Assembly (NCBI RefSeq): GCF_000213555.1
Contig: NZ_GL891986.1
Span: forward strand, 65,123 to 129,122
Length of the DNA: 64,000 nucleotides
Source: Dysgonomonas gadei ATCC BAA-286
Lineage (GTDB): Bacteria; Bacteroidota; Bacteroidia; Bacteroidales; Dysgonomonadaceae
Direction of reading: 5' to 3'
Shown: positions 6,979 to 15,893 of the stretch, one piece after another
Position numbering within the stretch: the first letter of the stretch is position 1
How the letters are laid out: each line of letters starts with the position of its first letter
Notes under the pieces: generated by a model
What the model was told of the DNA's origin: nothing
Database searches by the model: none
Seen by the model: only the letters and a program-made list of their open reading frames with translations
Translations under genes and position numbers: made by a program

Positions 6979-8055
6979 ATGAAAGAACGCATAGTTGTAA
7001 AAATAGGTAGCCAAATACTGAGCCGTAAAGACGGGATGCTGGACCTCACCCGTATGTCGGCATTGGTAGATCAGATAGCCGAATTGCATAAAAACAATAT
7101 AGAGGTTATTCTGGTTTCATCGGGCGCCGTAGCATCCGGAAAATCTGAAATCAAGGCAAAAGCAAAGTTAGACACTATTTCGGCACGTCAGTTATACTCT
7201 TCTATCGGTCAGGTGAAGTTAATCAACCGTTATTATGATTTGTTTCAGCAGCAGGGTATTATCTGCGGACAGATACTCGTTACCAAGGAAGACTTTGCCA
7301 CACGCCGCCATTACCTCAATCAGAGGAATTGTATGTCCGTAATGCTCGACAATAAGGTCATCCCTATTGTAAACGAAAATGATGCCATTTCGGTTAATGA
7401 ACTCATGTTTACAGACAATGATGAATTATCGGGGCTTGTAGCAGCCATGATGGGAGCAAAAAAGCTAATAATACTCAGCAACATAGACGGGATTTATAGT
7501 GACAATCCGAGTAAACCTGAAGCATACATATTCCGGGAAATAGACATAAAGAAAGACGACATCGAAAACTGTATCCAGTCATCCAAATCGGCAACAGGAC
7601 GCGGAGGGATGACCACAAAATACAATGTGGCCCGCAGAGCAGCCGAAGAAGGGATCGAGGTCATTATTGCCAATGGACGCAGGGATAATATACTGGTAGA
7701 CCTTATAAAAGGAAAGGACGTTGTATCTACCCGTTTCAAACCATCGGGTAAAGGAACAAACAGTATAAAAAAATGGATAGCTCACTCCGACGGTTTTACC
7801 AAAGGGGAGATACACATCAACAAATGTGCGGCAGAAGTTCTTCTGAGCGATAAGGCTGTGAGCCTGCTGCCTGTGGGTGTAACAAAAATTTCCGGCAATT
7901 TTGAAGCTGACGACATTGTACGTATTATCGACGAAAAAGGAAAACAGGTCGGCATCGGCCGCACCTCGTACAGCAGTGAAAAAGCTAAAGAAACGATAGG
8001 AAAAAATAATAAAAAAGCAATTGTGCATTACGACTATTTATATATTGAAAAATAA
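6979..8055 (+). CDS. proB: Glutamate 5-kinase
   Basis: Phosphorylates glutamate at the gamma-carboxyl, the first step of proline synthesis. The protein has 358 residues, the usual length for the two-domain form. The amino-acid kinase domain (about 1-255) starts MKERIVVKIGSQIL and contains VSSGAVASG, FTDNDELSGLVA and TGRGGMTTK. The C-terminal PUA domain spans about 275-350. It opens an operon with proA (2 bases apart), a small protein, two acyltransferases and argF', so proline and arginine synthesis share a transcript. The long leader carries repeat copy A. Confidence 0.95.
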   Translation: MKERIVVKIGSQILSRKDGMLDLTRMSALVDQIAELHKNNIEVILVSSGAVASGKSEIKAKAKLDTISARQLYSSIGQVKLINRYYDLFQQQGIICGQILVTKEDFATRRHYLNQRNCMSVMLDNKVIPIVNENDAISVNELMFTDNDELSGLVAAMMGAKKLIILSNIDGIYSDNPSKPEAYIFREIDIKKDDIENCIQSSKSATGRGGMTTKYNVARRAAEEGIEVIIANGRRDNILVDLIKGKDVVSTRFKPSGKGTNSIKKWIAHSDGFTKGEIHINKCAAEVLLSDKAVSLLPVGVTKISGNFEADDIVRIIDEKGKQVGIGRTSYSSEKAKETIGKNNKKAIVHYDYLYIEK

Positions 8056-8057
8056 AA

Positions 8058-9308
8058 ATGGACGATTATCACCAGAATACGTTCCAGTTGGTTATGGAAG
8101 CAGGTAAAAGCCTGAATTTGCTGGAAGAAAAGGAAATAAACGCAATATTGGAAGCTATTGCCAAAGAAACCGAGTCGAAAATGTATTACATCCTTGCCGA
8201 AAACCAGAAGGATTTACAACGGATGGATACAAGTAATCCTAAATACGACCGCTTGTTATTAAATGAACAGCGGATAATGGATATTGTGAAAGATATCCGC
8301 AATGTAGCCTCCCTACCCTCCCCCGTTGGGAAAACACTCATGCAAAAAACGTTACAGAATGGACTGAGTCTATCCAAAATAACCGTTCCGTTCGGAGTTA
8401 TCGGTATTATATACGAAGCCCGTCCAAATGTGAGTTTCGATGTATTTTCCCTATGCCTGAAATCGGGTAATGCCTGTATACTGAAAGGTGGCTCGGACGC
8501 ACGTTTTTCGAACGAAGCCATTATAGATATCATTCGCAATGTATTGGATGAAAACGGGGTAAATCCAAATGTATGTACACTATTGCCTAACGACCGGGGA
8601 GCAACAGAGGAACTGCTTAATGCCCGTGACTATGTAGACCTTATCATTCCGCGCGGAGGACAGGAGCTGATTAATTATGTACGCGAAAACTCCCGTATTC
8701 CGGTCATAGAAACAGGCGCAGGTGTATGTCACACCTATTTTCATAAAGAAGGAGATGTAAAGAAAGGTAAGGATATTGTTACCAATGCTAAAACTCGCAA
8801 AGTAAGTGTCTGTAATTCGCTGGACTGCCTGATAATAGACAAAGACCGTTTAGACGATTTGCATTATCTTTGCGAAGATCTGGAAAAAAAGGATGTTATA
8901 ATATATGCCGATAAACACGCTTATGAGGCTTTGTTTCAATACTACTCCTACGATTTACTGAAGAAAGCAAATGAAGACAGTTTCGGCACGGAATTTCTTG
9001 ATTATAAGATGGCTATCAAAACAGTCTCGGGTATAGATGAAGCCATTCGGCATATAACTGCTTATAGTTCAAAACATAGTGAAGCCATCATAAGCGAAGA
9101 CCGTGAAGCGATCAAACTATTCGAGAAAATGGTCGATGCAGCCTGCGTTTATTCTAATGCATCCACCGCATTTACCGATGGTGCGCAGTTCGGGCTTGGA
9201 GCAGAAATAGGCATCAGCACCCAAAAAATGCATGCACGAGGTCCCATGGCTTTGGATGAATTATGCACCTACAAGTGGATAATAGAAGGCAATGGGCAAA
9301 TCAGATAA
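8058..9308 (+). CDS. proA: Gamma-glutamyl phosphate reductase
   Basis: Reduces gamma-glutamyl phosphate to glutamate semialdehyde with NADPH. The 416 residues form an aldehyde-dehydrogenase fold: the cofactor part includes FGVIGIIYEARPNV (about 113-126) and LKGGSDA, and the catalytic Cys lies in KVSVCNSLDCL near 255. The C-terminus has GAEIGISTQKMHARGP. The stop TAA (9306-9308) shares its last base with the ATG of the next gene, suggesting translational coupling. Confidence 0.95.
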   Translation: MDDYHQNTFQLVMEAGKSLNLLEEKEINAILEAIAKETESKMYYILAENQKDLQRMDTSNPKYDRLLLNEQRIMDIVKDIRNVASLPSPVGKTLMQKTLQNGLSLSKITVPFGVIGIIYEARPNVSFDVFSLCLKSGNACILKGGSDARFSNEAIIDIIRNVLDENGVNPNVCTLLPNDRGATEELLNARDYVDLIIPRGGQELINYVRENSRIPVIETGAGVCHTYFHKEGDVKKGKDIVTNAKTRKVSVCNSLDCLIIDKDRLDDLHYLCEDLEKKDVIIYADKHAYEALFQYYSYDLLKKANEDSFGTEFLDYKMAIKTVSGIDEAIRHITAYSSKHSEAIISEDREAIKLFEKMVDAACVYSNASTAFTDGAQFGLGAEIGISTQKMHARGPMALDELCTYKWIIEGNGQIR

Positions 9309-9493
9309 TGAAGAAAAAAAAGAAAAAGACAGCAGGAAAAATAACTGTCGAAGATTATATAAAAGCGATTAAAAAGGCCGACAGGGATGAGGAACTCTCC
9401 CTGTCGGCAGGATGGAAATGCATTACATCAGTACATAAAAATAAGAAACTATATAATCGCAAAACACAAAGAAAGAACTTTACAGAAGAATAA
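9308..9493 (+). CDS. Small basic protein of 61 residues
   Basis: A 61-residue cytosolic protein starting MKKKKKKTAGKITVEDYIKA. It begins with a Lys run, has an amphipathic stretch VEDYIKAIKKADRDEEL (about 14-30) and ends in a basic tail with HKNKK and RKTQRKN. I recall similar small proteins (VEDY.KA, basic tail) next to pro genes in Bacteroides, but know no function. The ATG overlaps the proA stop (taATG) and its own stop overlaps the next ATG the same way, so it is clearly part of the operon. The charge pattern suggests nucleic-acid or ribosome binding; this is a guess. Confidence 0.7.
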   Translation: MKKKKKKTAGKITVEDYIKAIKKADRDEELSLSAGWKCITSVHKNKKLYNRKTQRKNFTEE

Positions 9494-10407
9494 TGGAACG
9501 CAACGTCTTTCTCGACTATTTCAAAATAATCCTTTCTATATTGGTTATCTGCATACATATGCTGCCACTATTCGGAAACGGGGAATTTACAGGCTGGATA
9601 ATTTCCCATGGATTGGCGCGAATTGCAGTCCCTATATTTTTCATTATTTGCGGATATTATATAGGGCCTAAACTTAATGACCCGAAAAAGATTAGGAAGT
9701 ATCTGATACATCTGATTATTGTTTATGTCACTTGGATGGTGATATATCTCCCTTTTTATTATGGCGCCTTTTATAATATAAAAAATACCATACGTATTGT
9801 AGTTATAGGGTACCACCATCTGTGGTATATACCGGCACTGATTAGCGGAATCGTATTTTTTTTCATCATCAACAAATATGTTAAGAACCATATCTGCATA
9901 CTAGTTATCGCCCTGTCCTTATTTCTGTTTGGATTTTATTGCAGTCTGGATTATGCAAGAGTCTATTATTACCGGAACGGGATTATTATGGGCTTTCCTT
10001 TTATAGCTCTCGGATATTATCTGCAAAAATATAACTATGCGGAAAAAGTGAAAAACAGCTATTTATTGATTGGTATCTTTATTGGTTTAGTTCTACTTGT
10101 TGGGGAGTCTTATTTTCAGTATATAAATTCCGGAGGTTTCAATCCATATCAGGATTTCAGACTCGCGTTGTTGATTATCTGCCCTGCCATATTCCTATAT
10201 ATCCAAAAACACGCGGTAATATCATCTGGAAAAGAGTTTGTGGCTATTTTATTTTCCGGTATCTATTTTATACATCCACTGGCTATGAATATCATAGGAA
10301 TGCCATAGACTTATATGATATATAAATTACCTCTGGTAGTCATACTTTCTATAGCATTATCTTACATTGTTTATTTGATAAACAAACGGGTAAAAATATT
10401 CTTTTAA
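9493..10407 (+). pseudogene. Acyltransferase-3 family membrane protein with an in-frame amber codon
   Basis: A multi-pass acyltransferase of the Acyl_transf_3 type (O-acetylation of glycans or lipids), starting MERNVFLDYFKIILSILV. Family features include the early His in CIHMLPLF, LARIAVPIFFIICGYY and GYHHLWYIPAL. It is open for 271 codons to TAG at 10306-10308. The same frame then continues for 32 codons to TAA at 10405-10407, and this tail (MIYKLPLVVILSIAL...) aligns with the C-terminus of the next gene. It is therefore a premature stop removing the last membrane helix. The product may be non-functional, or shortened but folded. Start overlaps the previous stop. Confidence 0.75.
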
Positions 10408-10409
10408 CC

Positions 10410-11309
10410 ATGGAACGTAATCTAAGACTCGATTATTTCAGAATTATACTCAGCCTGTTGGTTATCACGGTACACACACAGTCTCTTTTTAGCAATGATT
10501 CATTAACCGGATGGCTCATTTCTAACGGGATAGCGCGGATAGCTGTACCATGTTTTTTCGTTATTAGCGGATATTATCTCCATTCTAAAATAGATAACAA
10601 TAAGGCCATAAAAAAATATTTATTACATATTTTCATTGTCTACGTCGTATGGTTGATCATTTATCTGCCCACCTATTATAATACGGTAGAAGCGCATTCA
10701 CTGGTTACATTTGCCATTATGGGATATTATCACCTGTGGTTTCTGCCTGCACTCCTCTTGGGCATACTGATGCTGTTGGCATTAAAGAAGTTTATAAAGA
10801 ATAATAACCTACTACTGCTTTCCGGCATTATTCTCTTCATTACCGGATATATACTGGAGAATTGCGGATTGCCTTACAGAGCATTCTGTAATGGTATTTT
10901 CTTTGGTTTCCCATTTATCGTACTAGGATATTATATTCAAAAGAAGGGATATGTAAATATAAGGCCTTTATATCTATATATGATTCTATTTATAAGTCTT
11001 ATCACATTATTAATAGAATCATACCAAGGATATAAAACGAATATTTACCATAATTTATTTCTGTCTCTATACATCCTTTGCCCCGTATTAATTATCTGCA
11101 TACAGAAAGGAGTAAATCACTCTGTTGAAAAATACGATATATCAAAACTGGCCGGAGGAATTTATTTTGTCCACATCCTCGTTGCAGGGCAAATAATCCC
11201 GATAGCGGAAACAAATAATATTTACAGGTTGCCGTTCATTATGATAGTCTCCGTACTATTAGCTATCTTTATAGTCTTAATCAATAAACGCATTAAAATA
11301 CTTTTGTAA
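10410..11309 (+). CDS. Acyltransferase-3 family membrane protein (intact paralogue)
   Basis: A 299-residue multi-pass protein clearly paralogous to the preceding gene: MERNLRLDYFRIILSLLVI, the early His in VHTQSLF, IARIAVPCFFVISGYYL, MGYYHLWFLPALLLG and GGIYFVHI. About nine hydrophobic segments are visible. The family transfers acyl groups, often acetyl, to envelope sugars. The pair looks like a tandem duplication. The gene starts two bases after the end of the broken copy's frame, and its TAA shares a base with the argF' ATG. Substrate cannot be told; the place among proline/arginine genes may be only positional. Confidence 0.85.
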   Translation: MERNLRLDYFRIILSLLVITVHTQSLFSNDSLTGWLISNGIARIAVPCFFVISGYYLHSKIDNNKAIKKYLLHIFIVYVVWLIIYLPTYYNTVEAHSLVTFAIMGYYHLWFLPALLLGILMLLALKKFIKNNNLLLLSGIILFITGYILENCGLPYRAFCNGIFFGFPFIVLGYYIQKKGYVNIRPLYLYMILFISLITLLIESYQGYKTNIYHNLFLSLYILCPVLIICIQKGVNHSVEKYDISKLAGGIYFVHILVAGQIIPIAETNNIYRLPFIMIVSVLLAIFIVLINKRIKILL

Positions 11310-12262
11310 TGAGAACATATACCAATGTCAAAGACCTCGGCGATCTTAATGCCGCAGTAAAAGAAGCTCTTGAAGTAAAGAAAAACCGCTTCGGGTATAA
11401 AAGCCTCGGTGAGAACAAAACGCTGCTGATGGTATTTTTCAATTCCAGCCTGCGCACCCGCCTGAGTACACAGAAAGCCGGGATGAACCTGGGTATGAAC
11501 ACAATGGTACTCGACATCAATCAGGGAGCTTGGAAACTGGAAACCGAACCTGGAGTAATAATGGACGGCGACAAATCGGAACATATACTAGAAGCCATCC
11601 CTGTGATGGGCAGTTATTGCGACATTATCGGAGTACGCGCGTTTGCTCAATTCGAAAATAAGGAAGACGATTACCAGGAAAAGATACTCAATCAGTTTAT
11701 TAAGTATTCGGGACGTCCCGTATTTAGCATGGAGGCTGCAACAGGACATCCTTTACAGGCTTTTGCCGATCTCATCACAATAGAAGAATATAAGAAAACT
11801 GCTCGCCCAAAAGTTGTCCTTACATGGGCACCACATCCGAAAGCCCTGCCACAGGCAGTACCAAATTCATTTGCTGACTTTATGAACGAGGCTGATGTAG
11901 ATTTTGTTATCACACACCCGCAAGGTTATGACCTCGATCCTAAATTTGTACGCGGAGCAAAAGTAGAGTATGATCAGGATAAAGCACTCGCAGAGGCGGA
12001 CTTTGTTTATGCAAAAAACTGGGCTGCATACAATGATCCTAATTATGGCAAAATATTAAGCAAAGATATGTCGTGGACTGTAACAACTCAAAAGATGGCG
12101 CTGACAAATAACGCTTACTTTATGCATTGTCTGCCTGTACGCCGCAATATGATTGTAAGCGACGATGTGATAGAAAGTCCACAATCGATTGTTATACAGG
12201 AAGCAGCCAATCGTGAGATATCAGCTCAAACAGTTATAAAGAGAATGCTGGAAAATCTTTAA
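11309..12262 (+). CDS. argF': N-succinyl-L-ornithine carbamoyltransferase-type enzyme
   Basis: Transfers a carbamoyl group to an N-acylated ornithine in the Bacteroidetes arginine pathway. The 317 residues align end to end, from memory, with the B. fragilis succinylornithine enzyme: FFNSSLRTRLSTQKA (carbamoyl-phosphate loop, about 43-57), NQGAWKLE, ATGHPLQAFADLI, TWAPHPKALPQAVPNSF, and the C-terminal HCLPVRRNMIV. In the B. fragilis enzyme residue 90 is Pro (DGDKPEH) and distinguishes succinyl from acetyl substrates; here the matching residue is Ser (DGDKSEH), so the preferred acyl group is uncertain. Last gene of the operon, followed by a terminator. Confidence 0.9.
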   Translation: MRTYTNVKDLGDLNAAVKEALEVKKNRFGYKSLGENKTLLMVFFNSSLRTRLSTQKAGMNLGMNTMVLDINQGAWKLETEPGVIMDGDKSEHILEAIPVMGSYCDIIGVRAFAQFENKEDDYQEKILNQFIKYSGRPVFSMEAATGHPLQAFADLITIEEYKKTARPKVVLTWAPHPKALPQAVPNSFADFMNEADVDFVITHPQGYDLDPKFVRGAKVEYDQDKALAEADFVYAKNWAAYNDPNYGKILSKDMSWTVTTQKMALTNNAYFMHCLPVRRNMIVSDDVIESPQSIVIQEAANREISAQTVIKRMLENL

Positions 12263-12285
12263 AATACAATCCGTTTATAACCAAG

Positions 12286-12320
12286 AGCAGCGCATTCCGA
12301 AAGAGATGCGCTGCTTCTTT
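12286..12320 (+). terminator. Terminator after argF'
   Basis: A 10-bp perfect stem, agcagcgcat (12286-12295) with atgcgctgct (12306-12315), 10-base loop, then a T-rich tract. It sits between convergent genes and may serve both strands. Confidence 0.8.
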
Positions 12321-12339
12321 ATTTTGTTACTATGCCTTA

Positions 12340-13932
12340 TTAGAATCTATATCCCAATGTCAGCAGCCCTTGAAAATTATTTGTCTTGAATGTAGTTTTA
12401 TCTGCTCCTGTAAAGGCATACAAATCATCTTTCTGCGATTTCATTACAAATGCGATATCTGTATAGAAATGACGTGAAAATCTGTATCCCATACCATAAG
12501 TGAAATAGTTTGTAGTTCCATCCAATACATACTGAGTAGCTGCACGGCTATCGGTAACAACTTCATGGTCGCCCGGGAAATCTATTACTTCATTTTTGAA
12601 TGGGCTTTGCATCCATGAATAACCTACACGAGCCGAAAACTGGTCTGTAATACGATATTCAGCCCCAACGCGAACAGTAGATGCATTTCTGAAATCATTC
12701 TTTATATAAGCGTTAGGATCGCCTGTACCTGTAGCAAGAGCATTACCCCGGTCATCGAACAATTTCATATTATTGGCATAGTTAGTCAATTCATAATCGG
12801 CGCTGATAATTGCTTTACCGCCGATAACGCCTGCAAGGCTCAATGTCCACTTGTCAGGAGTGCGCATCTTATAATCATATATGGCATCTTCACTCCGATC
12901 TGAATTGGGATCACTGAAGCTAGCTATATAGGAACTTGTTCCATCGGCAAAATCGGAAGACAGATCCGCAGCGAAATAATCGGTCATATTATACCATGTA
13001 GGAGAATGGTATGAAACTCCAATTCGTAATTCTTGTACAGGCTTTACAATTACACCGGCAGTAACCTGCCACCCTGTACCATCTGTTCTCATCCAGTTTT
13101 GTAATTCCTGACCACCCCAAAATGAACCGCTATTCTGATAGTCTTCAATATAACTAGAATACATACGATAATTTATATCGGTAAGGGACAATGTTGCCCC
13201 AACACTAACAATATCCGAAAAAGTTGTTCCTATATTAAAATCATATGTACTGACAGAACCTTTTTCTTCTACAAATAAGTCACTATAAGCCGCATACTCG
13301 GGGGAAGCCGGGACATATTGCCCTGAACCCACAGGAGTTTTCTCATCTATAATATGTCCATTAAAAGCTAGTACGCTCAGCCAATCCTGATTGCGCCAGA
13401 TATCTCTCCAGTCATTCCCTCCATCACCTAATGCAATAGCCGAGGCAGGACGTCCATTATTTGTTGCTCTATCAGCCATATAAGCCGACAAATCATACGA
13501 CAGGTTATTGCCAATCGCATTATATTTCCTGTCAAAATTTTTCAATCTGTTGTACGAAAACCCGATATTGATACTACGAACCACATCATTATCAAATATA
13601 GGGAATACACTCACAAACGCCAGATTATCAAAGTTCACTTTAAATTTACTTTCATCAACTTTTCCGGCATTCATTTCTGTCTGAACCTTCGAATTCTGAA
13701 AATTAAGTGTAGTAACTATTTCGGATGTTTGATAAACTCCTATACCTGCCGGATTTATGGATACGCCGGATATATCACCTCCCAAAGCGCCAAAAGCTCC
13801 CCCCATAGAAACGGAACGGGCAGTACCGGTAAGATCGTTCTTTGAATATCTGTATGCATCCATTTCATTTTGGGCCTGGGCAGCCCCAAACGTCAATGCA
13901 GCTGTTAACAGTAGTAATGATACATGTTTCAT
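12340..13932 (-). CDS. OmpP1/FadL-family outer-membrane transport protein
   Basis: A 530-residue outer-membrane barrel. The start is taken at the ATG 13932-13930, which gives a clean signal peptide (MKHVSLLLLTAALTFGAAQAQ). The mature start (ARSVSMGGAFGALGGDISG, about 40-60) and NPAGIGVYQTSEI are the FadL/TodX hatch-type motif. Alternating aromatic strands follow, ending in a C-terminal GYRF typical of barrels inserted by the BAM machinery. The family moves hydrophobic substrates across the outer membrane; the ligand is unknown. It stands alone between two terminator-like hairpins. Confidence 0.85.
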   Translation of the reverse strand: MKHVSLLLLTAALTFGAAQAQNEMDAYRYSKNDLTGTARSVSMGGAFGALGGDISGVSINPAGIGVYQTSEIVTTLNFQNSKVQTEMNAGKVDESKFKVNFDNLAFVSVFPIFDNDVVRSINIGFSYNRLKNFDRKYNAIGNNLSYDLSAYMADRATNNGRPASAIALGDGGNDWRDIWRNQDWLSVLAFNGHIIDEKTPVGSGQYVPASPEYAAYSDLFVEEKGSVSTYDFNIGTTFSDIVSVGATLSLTDINYRMYSSYIEDYQNSGSFWGGQELQNWMRTDGTGWQVTAGVIVKPVQELRIGVSYHSPTWYNMTDYFAADLSSDFADGTSSYIASFSDPNSDRSEDAIYDYKMRTPDKWTLSLAGVIGGKAIISADYELTNYANNMKLFDDRGNALATGTGDPNAYIKNDFRNASTVRVGAEYRITDQFSARVGYSWMQSPFKNEVIDFPGDHEVVTDSRAATQYVLDGTTNYFTYGMGYRFSRHFYTDIAFVMKSQKDDLYAFTGADKTTFKTNNFQGLLTLGYRF

Positions 13933-13965
13933 AATGTAATTTTTAATATTTCTATATCTTTTCAA

Positions 13966-14002
13966 AAAAGCTGCCTCAAAAATTAATATTGAAACAGCTT
14001 TT
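13966..14002 (-). terminator. Terminator after the Gly/Ser-rich protein gene
   Basis: An 8-bp stem, aaaagctg (13966-13973) with cagctttt (13995-14002), with a short inner pair and a T run on the minus strand. Confidence 0.55.
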
Positions 14003-14027
14003 ATTTAGTTGTCCTTATTTTGCCTTT

Positions 14028-15464
14028 TTATCTGCGTCCGCCTCCGCTTCTTCCGCTACTGCTTCCTCCACCTCCGGAAGAACGGCTACTGGATGATGAG
14101 CCTGAGCTATATGAACCTCTGGAAGAAGAACTGCTGGATGAACCACTGCTATAACTTGGTCGTGAGCTCGAACTGCTACTTGATGACCCGCTATAGCTAG
14201 GGCGTGAACTAGAACTTGAGCTTGATGAACCACTATAGCTAGGACGTGAACTTGAACTACTGGATGATCCGCTGTAACTAGGACGTGAACTGCTTGATGA
14301 GCCACTACCATAACTAGGACGTGAACTTGAACTGCTACCAGCTGAAGTGTTGTAACTTGGACGAGTTGTTGGTCTTGTAGTAACACTACCGGATGAACCG
14401 CGACCTGTACTTGAACCGCTGCTATTATAACTTGGACGGGTAGTAGGACGAGTTGTTACTCCGCCAGAAGAACCTCTGTCTGTTGATGTACCATAACTCG
14501 GACGAGTTGATGGTCTTGTGCCTACACTACCTGATGAAGAACCACGACCTGTAGACGTACCGTAACTAGGACGGGTAGATGGTCTCGTTCCTACACTTCC
14601 GGTAGATGAGCCTCTGCCACCATAACTAGGACGGGAACTACCTACACTTGATTCACGGCCGCTGTATCCGTACGAACCGCGACCCGAATTATAGCCATAA
14701 CCTGACCGACCGGATCCGTAACTAGCCCGAGGGCGTCCGGAATAGTTGTAACGTGAACTACTACCGTAGTATCCGTGATGATGATGTCCTCCATACCAGC
14801 CTCCGGCATACCAACCGCCACCGTACCAGCCTCCCCAGCCATAGCCATACCAAGGTCTGCTCCAACCCCAGCCCCAGCTGCTGCCGTAATACCAAGGGTC
14901 GTAATATCCGCCCCAGTAACCGCTATAATACCATGGATCGTAAAACGGATAATAGCTACCGTAATATCCACCCCAGCCCCAGCCAAGATTTACGTTAAAG
15001 TTCCAGCCACGATTGCGATAATAATTGCTGTACAAGTCATTGGTAACATACACATTTATCTCGTTGTCACTGGATATCTTAACACTGTTTTCTGGCTCAT
15101 GGAATTTCACTATACGATCTGTATACTGATAATCCTGATATTCATCGGTATAGGCTACCGAATCTTCAGGGTATTGTTCATTCTGGTATACAGACACATC
15201 TCCTCCCCTACGGTTATAGGCATCCACATCTACGTTTACGTTACCTTCTGTCTCCAGAGTAACGTCTCCGTTGTCACGAACTACCAACACCTGAGTTGGT
15301 TTCTGTTGTTGTTTCTGAGAAACTGTATTTTTGACTTTTACCTCTTTCTTCTTATTATCTTTTGATTTAGAAGTAGCATAAATGTCATCCCAGTCATCTT
15401 GCGCAAAAGCGATAAACGGCAATACAGACATCAGAAACATCAGTACTAAATTTTTTACTTTCAT
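14028..15464 (-). CDS. Secreted Gly/Ser/Tyr/Arg-rich low-complexity repeat protein
   Basis: A 478-residue exported protein of unknown function. The signal peptide is MKVKNLVLMFLMSVLPFIAFAQ. Residues about 22-160 are an acidic, moderately complex domain (VLVVRDNGDVTLETEG, KISSDNEINVYVTN). About 160-235 is Trp/Tyr/Gly-rich (GWGWGGYY) with a His run (GGHHHHGYYG). From about 240 to the end it is Arg/Ser/Gly repeats: several copies of a ~20-residue unit with TRPSTRPSYGTST and about five copies of a ~13-residue unit SRPSYSGSSSSSS. The end is very basic. The repeats are encoded by near-identical DNA and could vary in length. It may be a surface or stress-related matrix protein; this is a guess. Confidence 0.8.
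   Translation of the reverse strand: MKVKNLVLMFLMSVLPFIAFAQDDWDDIYATSKSKDNKKKEVKVKNTVSQKQQQKPTQVLVVRDNGDVTLETEGNVNVDVDAYNRRGGDVSVYQNEQYPEDSVAYTDEYQDYQYTDRIVKFHEPENSVKISSDNEINVYVTNDLYSNYYRNRGWNFNVNLGWGWGGYYGSYYPFYDPWYYSGYWGGYYDPWYYGSSWGWGWSRPWYGYGWGGWYGGGWYAGGWYGGHHHHGYYGSSSRYNYSGRPRASYGSGRSGYGYNSGRGSYGYSGRESSVGSSRPSYGGRGSSTGSVGTRPSTRPSYGTSTGRGSSSGSVGTRPSTRPSYGTSTDRGSSGGVTTRPTTRPSYNSSGSSTGRGSSGSVTTRPTTRPSYNTSAGSSSSSRPSYGSGSSSSSRPSYSGSSSSSSSRPSYSGSSSSSSSSRPSYSGSSSSSSSSRPSYSSGSSSSSSSRGSYSSGSSSSSRSSGGGGSSSGRSGGGRR
14100..14640 (-). repeat. Tandem coding repeats in the Gly/Ser-rich protein
   Basis: Near-identical units of roughly 40 and 60 bases encode SRPSYSGSSSSSS-like and RPSTRPSYGTST-like segments. 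Such arrays can gain or lose units by slippage or recombination. Confidence 0.7.
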
Positions 15465-15608
15465 AATCTGCTCTCCTATTGTTTATTGTTTATAATCTAC
15501 AATGCTTTGTGTTTATTGACAGCGTTTTAGTTATCTTTATAAATCTTAGACTGACTAACCTGTAAAAGGTTTAATACAAACATTGATAAAATATTAATAG
15601 AGAATAAA

Positions 15609-15616
15609 CAAATATA
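15609..15616 (-). promoter_or_regulatory. -7 box of the Gly/Ser-rich protein gene
   Basis: TATATTTG on the minus strand fits TAnnTTTG. It predicts a leader of about 140 bases. Confidence 0.5.
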
Positions 15617-15830
15617 CGATATTTATCTTTTCGATTCAATATTTTATATATGAAAGATGCAACGAAAGACCTTTTTGCTGCTCTATATTATGTTAAAAAA
15701 AATATAAAAAACGAGTGTACTCATAGCCCATAAATCGAATAAAACATAAGAATTGCAATTTTTTCAGTTTAATTACGCTCTTGTCCATGTTAAAATGGGT
15801 CTGAACAACGCTGTTTTTCCTATTTTTATT

Positions 15831-15838
15831 TAGATTTG
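15831..15838 (+). promoter_or_regulatory. -7 box of the HD hydrolase gene
   Basis: TAGATTTG fits TAnnTTTG, 55 bases before the ATG at 15894. Confidence 0.5.
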
Positions 15839-15893
15839 TAATGCCCATATAATTAAATAGTAACCGAAGATTAACACGATTCATTCATCGATA

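Larger units (their letters stand above)
15465..15893. other. Divergent intergenic region
   Basis: About 430 A+T-rich bases between divergent genes, with one promoter for each side (15609-15616 minus and 15831-15838 plus). I see no convincing gene or strong hairpin in the middle. Confidence 0.5.

Noticed and set aside
14100..14640. Regular direct repeats that could look like a CRISPR array
   Set aside because: They are in frame and encode SRPSYSG-like units of one long protein; spacing is irregular and there are no unique spacers or cas genes.
14642..15365. Long open frames on both strands over the repeat protein
   Set aside because: They come from the low-complexity coding sequence; their translations are Met/Ala/Thr- or Ile/Val-rich without family motifs, while the 14028-15464 frame has a signal peptide and clear domains.
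15693..15884. 63-codon minus-strand open frame
   Set aside because: A+T-rich intergenic DNA with a basic, low-complexity translation, no start context, and it overlaps the promoter of the HD gene.
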